Source of the DNA: Actinomycetes bacterium
GTDB lineage: Bacteria; Actinomycetota; Actinomycetes; Actinomycetales; Cellulomonadaceae
DNA length: 12,154 nucleotides
Assembly: GCA_023462275.1 (NCBI GenBank)
Contig: JAEWYD010000064.1
Location: 1-12,154, forward strand
Direction of reading: 5' to 3'
Notes under the pieces: model-generated
Told to the model about the DNA's origin: nothing
The model's database searches: none
Seen by the model: the letters and a program-made list of their open reading frames with translations, nothing else
Made by a program: the position numbers and the translations under genes
Shown: positions 1 to 7,296 of the stretch, in pieces
Layout of the letters: every line of letters starts with the position of its first letter
How positions within the stretch are numbered: position 1 is the stretch's first letter

Positions 1-2
1 CC

Positions 3-716
3 CCGCCGCCGTTCGTCGCGGCTCCCGCGTTCGTGCCGCCGCCCGGGTTCGTGCCGCCGCCGGCTCCGCCTGTCCAGCCTCTCCAGTCGGCCCCACCGGC
101 CCCACCTGCTCCTTGGGCCGCGGGTCCGCCCGCGGGGTCCCCGGCCGCGCCGCCCCCACCGCCGCCCGGCCTCATCACCTCCGTGCCCGGGCTGGTCCCG
201 GGCCCGCCGCGCCCGCCCGTGACGGACACCGCGCCGACCCCTGCCGCGGGCCCGCTCGTCGACCACGTGCCCGACGTCATCCGGCCGGGGGACGGTGCCG
301 CGCCCGGCGGCGACGACCTCGGGGAGGACCTGGAGAGCACCCGGATGGTGGCGGAGCGCAGCGCCGTCCCGGTCGCCCCGCAGGGCGGCCCGAGCGCGGT
401 GCTCCGACTCTGGGACGGCCGTCGGCTCACGCTCGAGGGCCCCGCACTCGTCGGGCGCAACCCGACGGCGCGGCCCGGCGAGCCGGAGCCCCTGCACCGG
501 CTGTCGCTGGACGACCCGACCCGGTCCGTCTCGAAGACGCACCTCGCGATCGCGGTGGACGCCGACGGGGTCGTGGTGACCGACCGCGGCTCGACGAACG
601 GGACGCTCGTGGTGCACGCCGACGGCTCGCGCGTGGAGTGCCCGGCCGACGTCCCCGTGCGCGTCCCGGTCGGCGCGACGGTCCGCCTCGGCCGCTACTG
701 GTTCACGGTCGGCTGA
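3..716 (+). CDS. FHA-domain protein, 3' part (5' end outside window)
   Basis: The reading frame is open from the first bases, so the true start lies upstream and 237 residues are visible. The first ~75 visible residues are a low-complexity Pro/Ala/Gly tract, then an acidic linker, then a C-terminal forkhead-associated domain from about residue 125 to the end. The FHA signature is intact: Gly-Arg at 151-152, Ser-Lys-Thr-His at 177-180 and Gly-Ser-Thr-Asn-Gly-Thr at 196-201. FHA domains bind phosphothreonine peptides, so a link to Ser/Thr kinase signalling is likely. Known actinobacterial proteins combine an N-terminal membrane (for example RDD) or other domain, a proline-rich linker and a C-terminal FHA. 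Which N-terminus this one has cannot be seen. Its stop codon lies inside the 3' end of the convergent rarD-like gene (14-bp overlap). The FHA call is secure; the role is unknown. Confidence 0.9.
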   Translation, partial: PPPFVAAPAFVPPPGFVPPPAPPVQPLQSAPPAPPAPWAAGPPAGSPAAPPPPPPGLITSVPGLVPGPPRPPVTDTAPTPAAGPLVDHVPDVIRPGDGAAPGGDDLGEDLESTRMVAERSAVPVAPQGGPSAVLRLWDGRRLTLEGPALVGRNPTARPGEPEPLHRLSLDDPTRSVSKTHLAIAVDADGVVVTDRGSTNGTLVVHADGSRVECPADVPVRVPVGATVRLGRYWFTVG

Positions 717-1677
717 CAACGGGCGCGGCGACAGCCGGGTCACCGGCTGCCGCCTGGCGCGCCGCCGCCCGCCCGGCCGCGGCACGCAGCTGGCGCCCGG
801 CCCGCCGCCCGTCGGCGGTCAGCCCGACGAGCGCCAGCCAGACGAGGCCGCAGCCGAACCACCGCGCCGCCGGCATCTCCTCGTGGAACACGAGCACGGC
901 GATGAGGAACTGCATCGTCGGGCCGACGTACTGCAGGATCCCGATCACGCTCAGGGGCAGGCGTCGGGCGGCGCCGCCGAACAGCAGGAGCGGCACGGCG
1001 GTGATCGGCCCGAGCGCCAGCAGCGCCACGACGTGCCACCCGCCGTGCGCCCCGAAGCTCAGCGTCCCGCTCGACCCCGCCCAGGCGACGTAGGCGATGG
1101 CGAGCGGCGTCGTCGTCGCCGTCTCGACCGTGAGCCCGGTGAGCGCACCGACCGTCCGCCCGGTGCGGTTCTTCGCGAGCCCGTAGAAGGCGAACGTGAC
1201 CGCGAGGGCCATCGCGACCCACGGGAACCGGCCGACGCCGGCAGTGATGACGACGACGGCCGCGCCCGCCGCGCCGAGGGCCACCCACTGCGCCGGCCGC
1301 AGCCGCTCGCCCAGGACCACGACGGCGAGCAGGACCGTGACCAGCGGGTTGATGTAGTAGCCGAGCGCGGCGTCGACGGTGTGGCCGCTGAGGACGCCGT
1401 AGACGTAGACGAGCCAGTTCGTCGCGATGAGCAGGCCGGCCGCAGCGAGCCCCCCGAGCGTCCGTGGGTTGCGCACGACGTCGCGCAGGGTCCCCAGCCC
1501 CCGGGTCGCGGCGAGCGCGATCAGGCAGAAGAGGAGCGACCACAGGATGCGGTGGGCGATGACCTCGACAGGGCTGGACGGGTGGAGCAGCGGGAAGTAC
1601 AGGGGGAAGACGCCCCAGAGCATGTAGGCGGCCGTCCCCAGCGCCAACCCGCTGCGGGAGGCGGCGTGCGGGGGCAT
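703..1677 (-). CDS. rarD: RarD-type EamA/DMT-superfamily permease
   Basis: The product is a 324-residue integral membrane protein of the drug/metabolite transporter superfamily, RarD subfamily, normally ten membrane helices from two EamA repeats. The N-terminus (LALGTAAYMLWGVFPLYF) and the following HRILWSLLF match the start of RarD proteins. Later features include LGYYINPLVTVLLAVVVLGE in the first half and LQYVGPTMQFLIAVLVFHEE in the second. The substrate of RarD is not settled; the E. coli name reflects a chloramphenicol phenotype. I chose the ATG at 1677 because it leaves a short N-terminus before the first helix, as in the family. An ATG at 1719 and a GTG at 1728 are in frame but would add an unconserved hydrophilic tail. 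No strong ribosome binding site decides between them; AGGA lies 13 nt upstream of 1677. It is divergent from the fprA-like gene. Confidence 0.88.
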   Translation of the reverse strand: MPPHAASRSGLALGTAAYMLWGVFPLYFPLLHPSSPVEVIAHRILWSLLFCLIALAATRGLGTLRDVVRNPRTLGGLAAAGLLIATNWLVYVYGVLSGHTVDAALGYYINPLVTVLLAVVVLGERLRPAQWVALGAAGAAVVVITAGVGRFPWVAMALAVTFAFYGLAKNRTGRTVGALTGLTVETATTTPLAIAYVAWAGSSGTLSFGAHGGWHVVALLALGPITAVPLLLFGGAARRLPLSVIGILQYVGPTMQFLIAVLVFHEEMPAARWFGCGLVWLALVGLTADGRRAGRQLRAAAGRAAARQAAAGDPAVAAPVVSRP

Positions 1678-1765
1678 GGCGCGACGGTAGTCCTGGGATG
1701 TGTCGGGACGCTCCTGCATTCCGGGCACCCCGCCGACGGCGCCCGGTCGGCCGGCACGGTGAGGG

Positions 1766-1783
1766 TTGCCTACACTGGAGGCA
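1766..1783 (+). promoter_or_regulatory. Possible -10 element inside a short inverted repeat, upstream of fprA-like gene
   Basis: TACACT at 1771-1776 fits the actinobacterial TANNNT -10 pattern and would give a leader of about 60 nt before the GTG at 1844. It sits within an inverted repeat, TGCCT (1767-1771), 7 nt, AGGCA (1779-1783). No recognisable -35 lies 16-18 nt upstream. The site lies in the divergent region shared with rarD. Tentative. Confidence 0.3.
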
Positions 1784-1843
1784 GAACTCGGCGCGGGGGC
1801 GCGCCGCCATGCCCAGTCCTCTGCGGAAGGCTCTCCACAGCTC

Positions 1844-3205
1844 GTGACCAGTCAGCTGCGCGTCGCCGTGATCGGCGCCGGTCCCGCCGGCATCTACGCC
1901 TCGGACATCCTGTCCAAGTCCGGTGCGGACGTCGCCATCGACCTGATCGAGCGCCTCCCGGCGCCCTTCGGCCTCGTGCGCTATGGCGTCGCGCCGGACC
2001 ACCCGCGCATCAAGCAGATCATCCTGGCCCTGCACAAGATCCTCGAGCGCGGGGACATCCGGCTGCTCTGCAACGTCGACGTCGGCACCGACGTCACGCT
2101 CGAGGACCTGCGGCGGCACTACGACGCCGTGATCCTCGCCACGGGCGCGATCCGCGACGCCGCCCTGCCCATCCCGGGCGTCGACCTGCCCGGCTCGTAC
2201 GGCGCCGCCGACTTCGTGTCCTGGTACGACGGGCACCCCGACGTGCCGCGGGACTGGCCGCTCGAGGCCGAGCACGTGGCGGTCCTGGGGGCGGGCAACG
2301 TCGCGCTCGACGTCGCGCGCGTGCTCGCCAAGGGCGCGGAGGACCTGCTGCGCACCGAGATCCCCGAGAACGTCTACCAGACGCTGAAGTCGAGCCCGGT
2401 GACGGACGTCCACGTCTTCGCCCGGCGCGGTCCCGCCCAGGTCAAGTTCTCGCCGCTCGAGCTCCGCGAGCTCGGCCACGTGCCCGGCGTCGACGTCGTG
2501 GTCTACCCGGAGGACTTCGAGTTCGACGAGGGCTCGATGGCGGCCATCCACGCCTCGAACCAGACCAAGCAGGTCGTCAAGACCCTCACGGACTGGACCC
2601 TGCGGGACCCGGGCGAGATGACGGCGCCCCGCCGCATCCACCTGCACTTCCTGCACCGCCCGGTCGAGATCCTCGGCGACGACCGCGTGACGGGCCTGCG
2701 TACCGAGCGCACCGCGCTCGCGGGCGACGGCACCGTGGTCGGCACGGGGGAGATGCACGACTGGCCCGTCGAGGCGGTCTACCGCGCGGTCGGCTACTTC
2801 GGCTCGCCGGTCGCCGGGGTGCCGTTCGACGAGGTAGCCGGCGTGATCCCGAACCGGGAGGGCCGCGTGGTCGACGCCGTCGGCGAGCCGCTGACCGGCG
2901 TCTACACCACCGGCTGGATCAAGCGCGGCCCGGTGGGCCTCATCGGCCACACGAAGTCCGACGCGTCGGAGACGATCCGCCACCTCGTGGCGGACGCCCC
3001 GACGCTGCCGGCGGCGCCCGAGCGCGACCCGGCCGCGATCGTGGACCTCCTGACCGCGCGTGGCGTGCACCCCGTCGAGTGGTCCGGCTGGATGCTCCTG
3101 GACGCGCACGAGCAGGCCCTCGGGCAGCCGCACGGCCGCGAGCGCATCAAGGTCGTCCCGCGCGAGGAGATGCTCGCCATCATGCGCGGCGACCGGGACG
3201 AGTAG
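1844..3205 (+). CDS. fprA: FprA-type NADPH-ferredoxin/adrenodoxin reductase-like flavoprotein
   Basis: The product is a 453-residue FAD- and NADP(H)-dependent oxidoreductase of the adrenodoxin-reductase family, like mycobacterial FprA. Such enzymes pass electrons between NADPH and ferredoxins that serve P450s or other iron-sulfur enzymes in the cytoplasm. Visible motifs are the FAD dinucleotide fold GAGPAG at residues 11-16, the family segment FGLVRYGVAPDHPRIK near 46-61, the NADP fold GAGNVALD at 149-156, an ARRGP segment downstream, and the C-terminal GWIKRGPVGLIGHTK starting at 357. Length is normal. I chose GTG 1844 because it places the FAD motif near the N-terminus as in the family. GGAAGG at 1825-1830 is a rather distant ribosome binding site. 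An in-frame TTG at 1766 would add 26 unconserved residues and overlaps the putative promoter. No ferredoxin gene is adjacent. It converges on the ABC importer with a 15-nt gap. Confidence 0.9.
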   Translation: MTSQLRVAVIGAGPAGIYASDILSKSGADVAIDLIERLPAPFGLVRYGVAPDHPRIKQIILALHKILERGDIRLLCNVDVGTDVTLEDLRRHYDAVILATGAIRDAALPIPGVDLPGSYGAADFVSWYDGHPDVPRDWPLEAEHVAVLGAGNVALDVARVLAKGAEDLLRTEIPENVYQTLKSSPVTDVHVFARRGPAQVKFSPLELRELGHVPGVDVVVYPEDFEFDEGSMAAIHASNQTKQVVKTLTDWTLRDPGEMTAPRRIHLHFLHRPVEILGDDRVTGLRTERTALAGDGTVVGTGEMHDWPVEAVYRAVGYFGSPVAGVPFDEVAGVIPNREGRVVDAVGEPLTGVYTTGWIKRGPVGLIGHTKSDASETIRHLVADAPTLPAAPERDPAAIVDLLTARGVHPVEWSGWMLLDAHEQALGQPHGRERIKVVPREEMLAIMRGDRDE

Positions 3206-3220
3206 GGGCCGGGCCGCCCG

Positions 3221-3976
3221 TCAGCCCAGGCGGCGCAGGAACTCGCGCGTCCGCTGCTCCACCGGGTCGCCGAGCACCTGCTCGGGCGCGCCCCGCTCGT
3301 GCACGCGCCCGTCGTGCAGGAAGCACACCTCGTCGGCCACGTGCCGGGCAAAGCCCATCTCGTGCGTCGCGACCAGCATGGTCATGCCCTCGGACTTCAG
3401 CTCGATCAGCAGGTCGAGCACCTCGCCGACCAGCTCCGGGTCGAGCGCGCTGGTGACCTCGTCGAGGAGGAGCAGGCGCGGCGACCCGACCAGCGCCCGC
3501 GCGATCGCCACGCGTTGCTGCTGGCCGCCCGACAGCTGGTCCGGGTAGGCGCGGGCCCGCGCGGCCAGCCCCACGCGGTCGAGGATCGCCATCGCGCGCT
3601 CCTCGGCGGCCGCGCGGGGCACCTTGTGCACCAGGCGCGAGGCGAGGGTCACGTTGTCCAGCACGCGCATGTGCGGGAAGAGGTTGTACGACTGGAACAC
3701 CATGCCCATGCGCGCCCGGAGCGCGTCGGCGTCCTTGCGCGGGTCGGTGAGCTCGTCGCCGTCGAGCCAGATCGCGCCGTCGTCGACCTCCTCGAGCAGG
3801 TCGACCGCCCGCAGGAGCGTCGACTTGCCGGACCCCGACGCGCCGATGAGGACGACGCAGCGGTGGGCGTCGACGGTGAGGTCGATGTCGTCGAGCACCA
3901 GGTGGTCGCCGAAGGACTTGCGCACCTGCTCGACGCGCAGGACGGGCCCGCCGGCCGCCGTCGCGGGCGCGGTCAT
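3221..3976 (-). CDS. Polar amino acid ABC transporter ATPase (GlnQ/HisP type)
   Basis: A 251-residue cytoplasmic ATPase that powers import by the permease encoded just upstream. All nucleotide-binding elements are present in order: Walker A GASGSGKST (45-53), Q-loop at Gln95 in FQSYNLFPH, signature LSGGQQQR (148-155), Walker B LLLLDE (168-173) with catalytic Glu173, D-loop SALD (176-179) and switch His205 in ATHEMGFA. The FQSYNLFPHM and ATHEMGFAR segments are typical of the polar amino acid uptake ATPases, so glutamine, glutamate or a related amino acid is a reasonable substrate class; the exact one cannot be read from this gene. The ATG at 3976 overlaps the permease stop codon by 4 bp (ATGA), indicating translational coupling. 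It is the last gene of the operon. Confidence 0.95.
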   Translation of the reverse strand: MTAPATAAGGPVLRVEQVRKSFGDHLVLDDIDLTVDAHRCVVLIGASGSGKSTLLRAVDLLEEVDDGAIWLDGDELTDPRKDADALRARMGMVFQSYNLFPHMRVLDNVTLASRLVHKVPRAAAEERAMAILDRVGLAARARAYPDQLSGGQQQRVAIARALVGSPRLLLLDEVTSALDPELVGEVLDLLIELKSEGMTMLVATHEMGFARHVADEVCFLHDGRVHERGAPEQVLGDPVEQRTREFLRRLG

Positions 3977-4851
3977 CGCAGGCCCCCCGCGCCGCCCGGG
4001 AGCCCGCCGACGGCGCCCAGCCAGCCGCCGCGGCGTGCGAGGGCGTCCGTGAGCCGCGTGAGCGGGATGGTGAGCAGCACGAACAGCACCCCGGCGACGA
4101 CGTACGGCGTGAAGTTCGCGTACTGGTTGGTCTGGATCTGGGCGGCGCGGACGCCGTCGATGGCGCCGAGGATCGAGATCAGGCCGGAGTCCTTCTGGAG
4201 CGCGACGAGGTCGTTGAGGAGCGGCGGGATGACGCGCCGCACCGCCTGCGGCAGGACGACGGTCCGCAGCGTCTGCGCGTGGCTGAGCCCCAGGGATCGC
4301 GCCGCGGCGACCTGCGACGGGTGGATCGACTCGATGCCCGCGCGGAACACCTCCGCGACGTACGCGGAGTACGTGAGCACCAGCGCGATCCCGCCGAGCA
4401 CGACGGCGTCGCGCGGCACGCCCTGCAGCCGCAGGCCCGGCAGGCCGAAGCCCACGAGCAGCAGGACGAGGATGAGCGGCAGCCCGCGGAACACGTCCAC
4501 GTAGGCCGTCGCGGCGGCGCGGAGGGGGAAGAAGACGGGGCCACGCGCGGTCCGCGCGACCGCGAGACCGAGCGCCACGACCACGATGATCACGGCGGCC
4601 ACGGCCATCACCCGCAGGTTCAGCCACAGGCCCTCGGCGACCTTGGGCAGCGCGGACCATGCGACGTCGAGGTCGAAGAACGACTGGCGCACCCGCGGCC
4701 AGCCGGGCGACCCGACGAGCACGGCGACGGCGATCCCCAGCACCAGGACCGTGCTGGTGACCGCCACGCCGGTGGACCGGCGCGCCTGCCGCCGCCGGAA
4801 CGCCTCGCGCTCGCGCTGGCGGTCCGACGGCGTCCGGGTCGCCGTGGTCAC
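3973..4851 (-). CDS. Amino acid ABC transporter permease
   Basis: A 292-residue inner-membrane permease of the His/Glu/Gln/Arg family. A basic N-terminal tail of about 28 residues precedes the first helix. The core begins near LPKVAEGLWLNLRVMAVAAV and has the conserved FRGLPLILVLLLVGF. The cytoplasmic EAA coupling loop reads EVFRAGIESIHPSQVAAARSLG, followed by a conserved VVLPQAVRRVIPPLLND. This loop contacts the ATPase. Only one permease gene is present, so the transporter is probably a permease homodimer. The GTG start at 4851 overlaps the stop of the binding-protein gene by 4 bp (GTGA), and its own stop overlaps the ATPase start by 4 bp. The three products should therefore be made together. 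Confidence 0.93.
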   Translation of the reverse strand: MTTATRTPSDRQREREAFRRRQARRSTGVAVTSTVLVLGIAVAVLVGSPGWPRVRQSFFDLDVAWSALPKVAEGLWLNLRVMAVAAVIIVVVALGLAVARTARGPVFFPLRAAATAYVDVFRGLPLILVLLLVGFGLPGLRLQGVPRDAVVLGGIALVLTYSAYVAEVFRAGIESIHPSQVAAARSLGLSHAQTLRTVVLPQAVRRVIPPLLNDLVALQKDSGLISILGAIDGVRAAQIQTNQYANFTPYVVAGVLFVLLTIPLTRLTDALARRGGWLGAVGGLPGGAGGLR

Positions 4852-5687
4852 TTCAGGACGGGCGCGCCCGCGGCGTCGGTGAGCCACTCCGCCTCGAGGT
4901 CGGCGAGCGTGCCGTCCGCGCGGAGGGCGTCGACGGCGTCGGTCACGGCCTGCGTGAGCGGGCTGCCCTTGTCGAGGACGAGGCCGAACTGGTCGGGGTT
5001 CGCGCCCGCCGGCAGCTGGCCGACGAGCTTGCCGTCCTCCAGCTCCGCGGCCGTGATGTACAGGGCGGTCGGCAGGTCGACCACGATCGCGTCGACGAGG
5101 CCGGACGTCAGCGCCTGCTTCACCTGGTCGTTGTCGTTGAAGAGCTGCACGTCCGTCGTCGGCGCGATCGTGTCCGCCGCGACGGTGGCGCTGGTCGTCC
5201 CGACCATGGCGCCGATCCGCAGGCCCTTGAGTTCCGCGAGCGACGTGGCCGACGCCGCTGGGCTGGAGCCGATCGTGACGACGGCCTGGGCGGTGTCGTA
5301 GTAGCTGGAGGAGAAGTCGAGGTTCGCCTTGCGCTCGTCGCTGATCGACACCTGGTTGATCGCGACGTCGAAGTCCTTCTCGCCCGGCGCGATGATCTGG
5401 TCGAAGGTCACCGGGACCCACGTGACGTGGTCCTTGTCGAAGCCGAGCTGGTCCGCGACGGCGTACGCGACGGCGGACTCGAAGCCCTTGCCGTTGCTCG
5501 GGTCGTTGTCGACGATCCACGGCTCGTACGCGGGGTCGGAGGTGCCGATGGTCAGCACGCCCTCCGTGACCGTGGGGAGCGTCCCGCCCGCGGACGGGCT
5601 GGCGGCCGGCGCCTTCTCGTCCTCGGGTGCGCAGGCGGCCAGGGCCAGGACGGTCAGGGCGACGAGGGCGGTTCTGGCGATGCGCAT
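4848..5687 (-). CDS. Amino acid ABC transporter substrate-binding lipoprotein
   Basis: A 279-residue family 3 solute-binding protein, first gene of the importer operon. Residues 1-19 form a lipoprotein signal peptide ending in the lipobox LAAC, with Cys19 as the lipidated residue, so the mature protein should be tethered to the outer face of the membrane. A Ser/Pro/Ala linker follows. The binding domain starts at TVTEGVLTIGTSDPAYEPW, with the family segment FDVAINQVSISDERKANLDFSSSYY in the middle. It delivers a polar amino acid to the permease; specificity is not readable. The ATG at 5687 has an excellent ribosome binding site, GGAGG (5693-5697 on the minus strand) 5 nt upstream. The reading frame extends further upstream, but the signal peptide fixes this start. 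It is divergent from htpX. Confidence 0.94.
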   Translation of the reverse strand: MRIARTALVALTVLALAACAPEDEKAPAASPSAGGTLPTVTEGVLTIGTSDPAYEPWIVDNDPSNGKGFESAVAYAVADQLGFDKDHVTWVPVTFDQIIAPGEKDFDVAINQVSISDERKANLDFSSSYYDTAQAVVTIGSSPAASATSLAELKGLRIGAMVGTTSATVAADTIAPTTDVQLFNDNDQVKQALTSGLVDAIVVDLPTALYITAAELEDGKLVGQLPAGANPDQFGLVLDKGSPLTQAVTDAVDALRADGTLADLEAEWLTDAAGAPVLK

Positions 5688-5775
5688 CGCGGCCTCCACG
5701 GGAGCTGCGCGCGGGGCCCGGGGGAGCGCCCGCGCAGGTGAGGTGGGTCGGGGGAGACTCCGGCGCACAGCGTAC

Positions 5776-5802
5776 GGGAACGCGCGTCGCGCCCTGCTCG
5801 TT
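5776..5802 (+). promoter_or_regulatory. Candidate ECF sigma (SigE/SigH/SigR-like) promoter of htpX
   Basis: GGGAAC at 5776-5781 and CGTT at 5799-5802 are separated by 17 nt. Written in the usual way this is GGAAC-N18-GTT, which fits the actinobacterial envelope- and oxidative-stress ECF consensus GGAAY-N16-19-GTT. The start of transcription would fall about 65-70 nt before the htpX GTG. A minus-strand TACGCT (5769-5774), a possible -10 for the binding-protein operon, lies immediately beside it, so the two divergent promoters may abut. Inferred from motif match only. Confidence 0.5.
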
Positions 5803-5877
5803 GTCCGGGCAGCGAGGAAGCGCCGCCGTCGGTGCGGCGCGAAGATGGTCCCGACATCGGGAGAGAGAGGGCATCGC

Positions 5878-6759
5878 GTGGACGGGCGCCGGCACTTCAA
5901 CGGGCTCAAGACGGCGGGGCTGTTCGGCCTGCTCTGGGCCGTCATGCTCCTGCTCGGCTCGGTCATCCAGGGTGGTCGGTACATCTGGCTCTTCGCGGGC
6001 CTCGGCCTGCTGGGCACCGCGTACGGCTACTGGAACTCCGCCGCGATCGCCATCCGCGCCATGCGCGCGCGGCCCGTGAGCGAGATCGAGCAGCCAGCGA
6101 TGTACCGGATCGTCCGTGAGCTCTCCACGGCGGCGCGCCAGCCGATGCCGCGCCTGTACGTCTCGCCGACGGCGGCGCCGAACGCCTTCGCGACCGGTCG
6201 GAACCCGAAGAACGCGGCGGTCTGCTGCACCGAGGGCATCCTCGGCCTGCTCGACGAGCGGGAGCTGCGTGGCGTCCTCGGCCACGAGCTCATGCACGTC
6301 TACAACCGCGACATCCTGACGTCGTCGGTCGCCGCCGCCTTCGCCGGCATGATCACGTCGGTCGCGCAGTTCCTGATGTTCTTCGGCGGCGGCGGTGACC
6401 GCCGCGAGGGCGGCAACCCGATCGCGATGCTGGCGATGGTGTTCCTCTCACCGATCGCCGCGATGCTCATCCAGCTGGCCATCAGCCGCACCCGCGAGTA
6501 CGACGCCGACGAGGACGGCGCCCGCCTCACCGGCGACCCGCTGGCGCTCGCCTCGGCCCTGGCCAAGCTCGAGCAGGGCACCAAGCGCGCGCCGCTGGCG
6601 CCGAACCGCGACCTCGTCGACGTCTCGCACCTGATGATCGCCAACCCGTTCCGGTCCGGGGGCATGGCGTCGCTCTTCGCGACCCACCCGCCGATGGCGG
6701 ACCGGATCCAGCGCCTGCAGGCGATGGCCGGCGGCCAGGGCCCGATCACCCGCTACTGA
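5878..6759 (+). CDS. htpX: HtpX membrane zinc metalloprotease
   Basis: A 293-residue M48-family protease that degrades damaged or misfolded membrane proteins. Two hydrophobic segments near residues 13-31 and 36-52 anchor the N-terminus, and further hydrophobic segments follow the active site. The zinc motif HELMH is at 136-140 and the third zinc ligand is Glu207 in SRTREYDADEDGA. SPTAAPNAFATGRNPKNAAV, HVYNRDIL and LMIANPFR are hallmark HtpX segments, close to mycobacterial HtpX as I remember it. I chose GTG 5878, with AGAGGG about 6 nt upstream, because it gives the family N-terminus (HFNGLKT). An in-frame ATG at 5845 lacks that support. The upstream ECF-type promoter fits a stress-induced protease. 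It ends 19 nt from the convergent DUF523 gene. Confidence 0.96.
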   Translation: MDGRRHFNGLKTAGLFGLLWAVMLLLGSVIQGGRYIWLFAGLGLLGTAYGYWNSAAIAIRAMRARPVSEIEQPAMYRIVRELSTAARQPMPRLYVSPTAAPNAFATGRNPKNAAVCCTEGILGLLDERELRGVLGHELMHVYNRDILTSSVAAAFAGMITSVAQFLMFFGGGGDRREGGNPIAMLAMVFLSPIAAMLIQLAISRTREYDADEDGARLTGDPLALASALAKLEQGTKRAPLAPNRDLVDVSHLMIANPFRSGGMASLFATHPPMADRIQRLQAMAGGQGPITRY

Positions 6760-6778
6760 CGGCCTCGCGCCGTCGGCG

Positions 6779-7294
6779 TCACGAGACCGCGCCGCGTCGC
6801 GACTCCACCGACACGCCCGCGCGCACGAGGGCTGCGGCGAGCACGCCGTCACCGGGCACGGTCCCGCCCTGGAAGGTGCCGTCGTGCACGACGCCGTAGC
6901 CGCACGAGGGGCTGCGCGCCTGGAGCACCGCGTGCGTGACGCCGAGGGTGCGTGCCTCCGCGAGCACCCGTGCGGCACCGCGGAGGAACGCCGCTGTGTG
7001 GTCCGCGCCGTCGACGCCCAGCACGCGCGCCCGTCCGTCGAGGACGGCGTGGCCGTCTCCGCCCACGATCTCCGCCGCCGCACGCGGGACCGGCAGGCCG
7101 GCGGCGACCTCAGGGCAGACGGCGTGCCCGCGCCCCTGCTCGACCATCGCCACCGCGTCCGCGTCGGGCAGCGCGCGTCCGTCGTAGCGGCAGGCGGCAC
7201 CGGCCAGGCAGGCGCTGACGAGCGTGACGGGGGCGTCGACCGGCCCGCCCGTACCGGGCACGTCCGGCGCATCGGTCTCGTCGGGGAGCGGCAT
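6779..7294 (-). CDS. DUF523-family protein (cysteine-rich, TudS-like)
   Basis: A 171-residue protein of the DUF523 (YbbK) family. About 20 extra hydrophilic residues precede the conserved start SACLAGAACRYDG. The conserved cysteines are Cys29, Cys35, Cys60 (HAVCPEV) and Cys131 (ARSPSCGYG), and the typical DGTFQGGTVPGDGVLAAAL segment follows. From the literature I recall that TudS, a thiouracil desulfidase, belongs to this family and binds a [4Fe-4S] cluster through three such cysteines. A sulfur-removal or related Fe-S role is therefore possible here but not shown. The ATG at 7294 begins 2 nt after the yajQ stop (TGAGGATG), so translation is probably coupled to yajQ. A shorter start after the N-terminal extension cannot be excluded. 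Confidence 0.88.
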   Translation of the reverse strand: MPLPDETDAPDVPGTGGPVDAPVTLVSACLAGAACRYDGRALPDADAVAMVEQGRGHAVCPEVAAGLPVPRAAAEIVGGDGHAVLDGRARVLGVDGADHTAAFLRGAARVLAEARTLGVTHAVLQARSPSCGYGVVHDGTFQGGTVPGDGVLAAALVRAGVSVESRRGAVS

Positions 7295-7296
7295 CC

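Noticed and set aside
1766..1843. Upstream TTG start adding 26 residues to the fprA-like protein
   Set aside because: The added residues are unlike family N-termini and the codon overlaps the likely promoter. GTG 1844 places the FAD motif correctly.
740..3133. Very long minus-strand open frame (797 codons) across rarD and the fprA-like gene
   Set aside because: It is antisense to, or in another frame of, two recognisable genes. Its translation is Arg/Asp/Ala-rich with no family features, as expected for a high-GC shadow frame.
883..3456. 857-codon plus-strand open frame spanning rarD, fprA and the ATPase gene
   Set aside because: It runs antisense or out of frame to three well-supported proteins, and its composition is typical of GC-rich shadows.
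5688..6017. Upstream extension of the binding-protein reading frame
   Set aside because: It would place 110 residues before a perfect lipoprotein signal peptide, and the ATG at 5687 has a consensus ribosome binding site.
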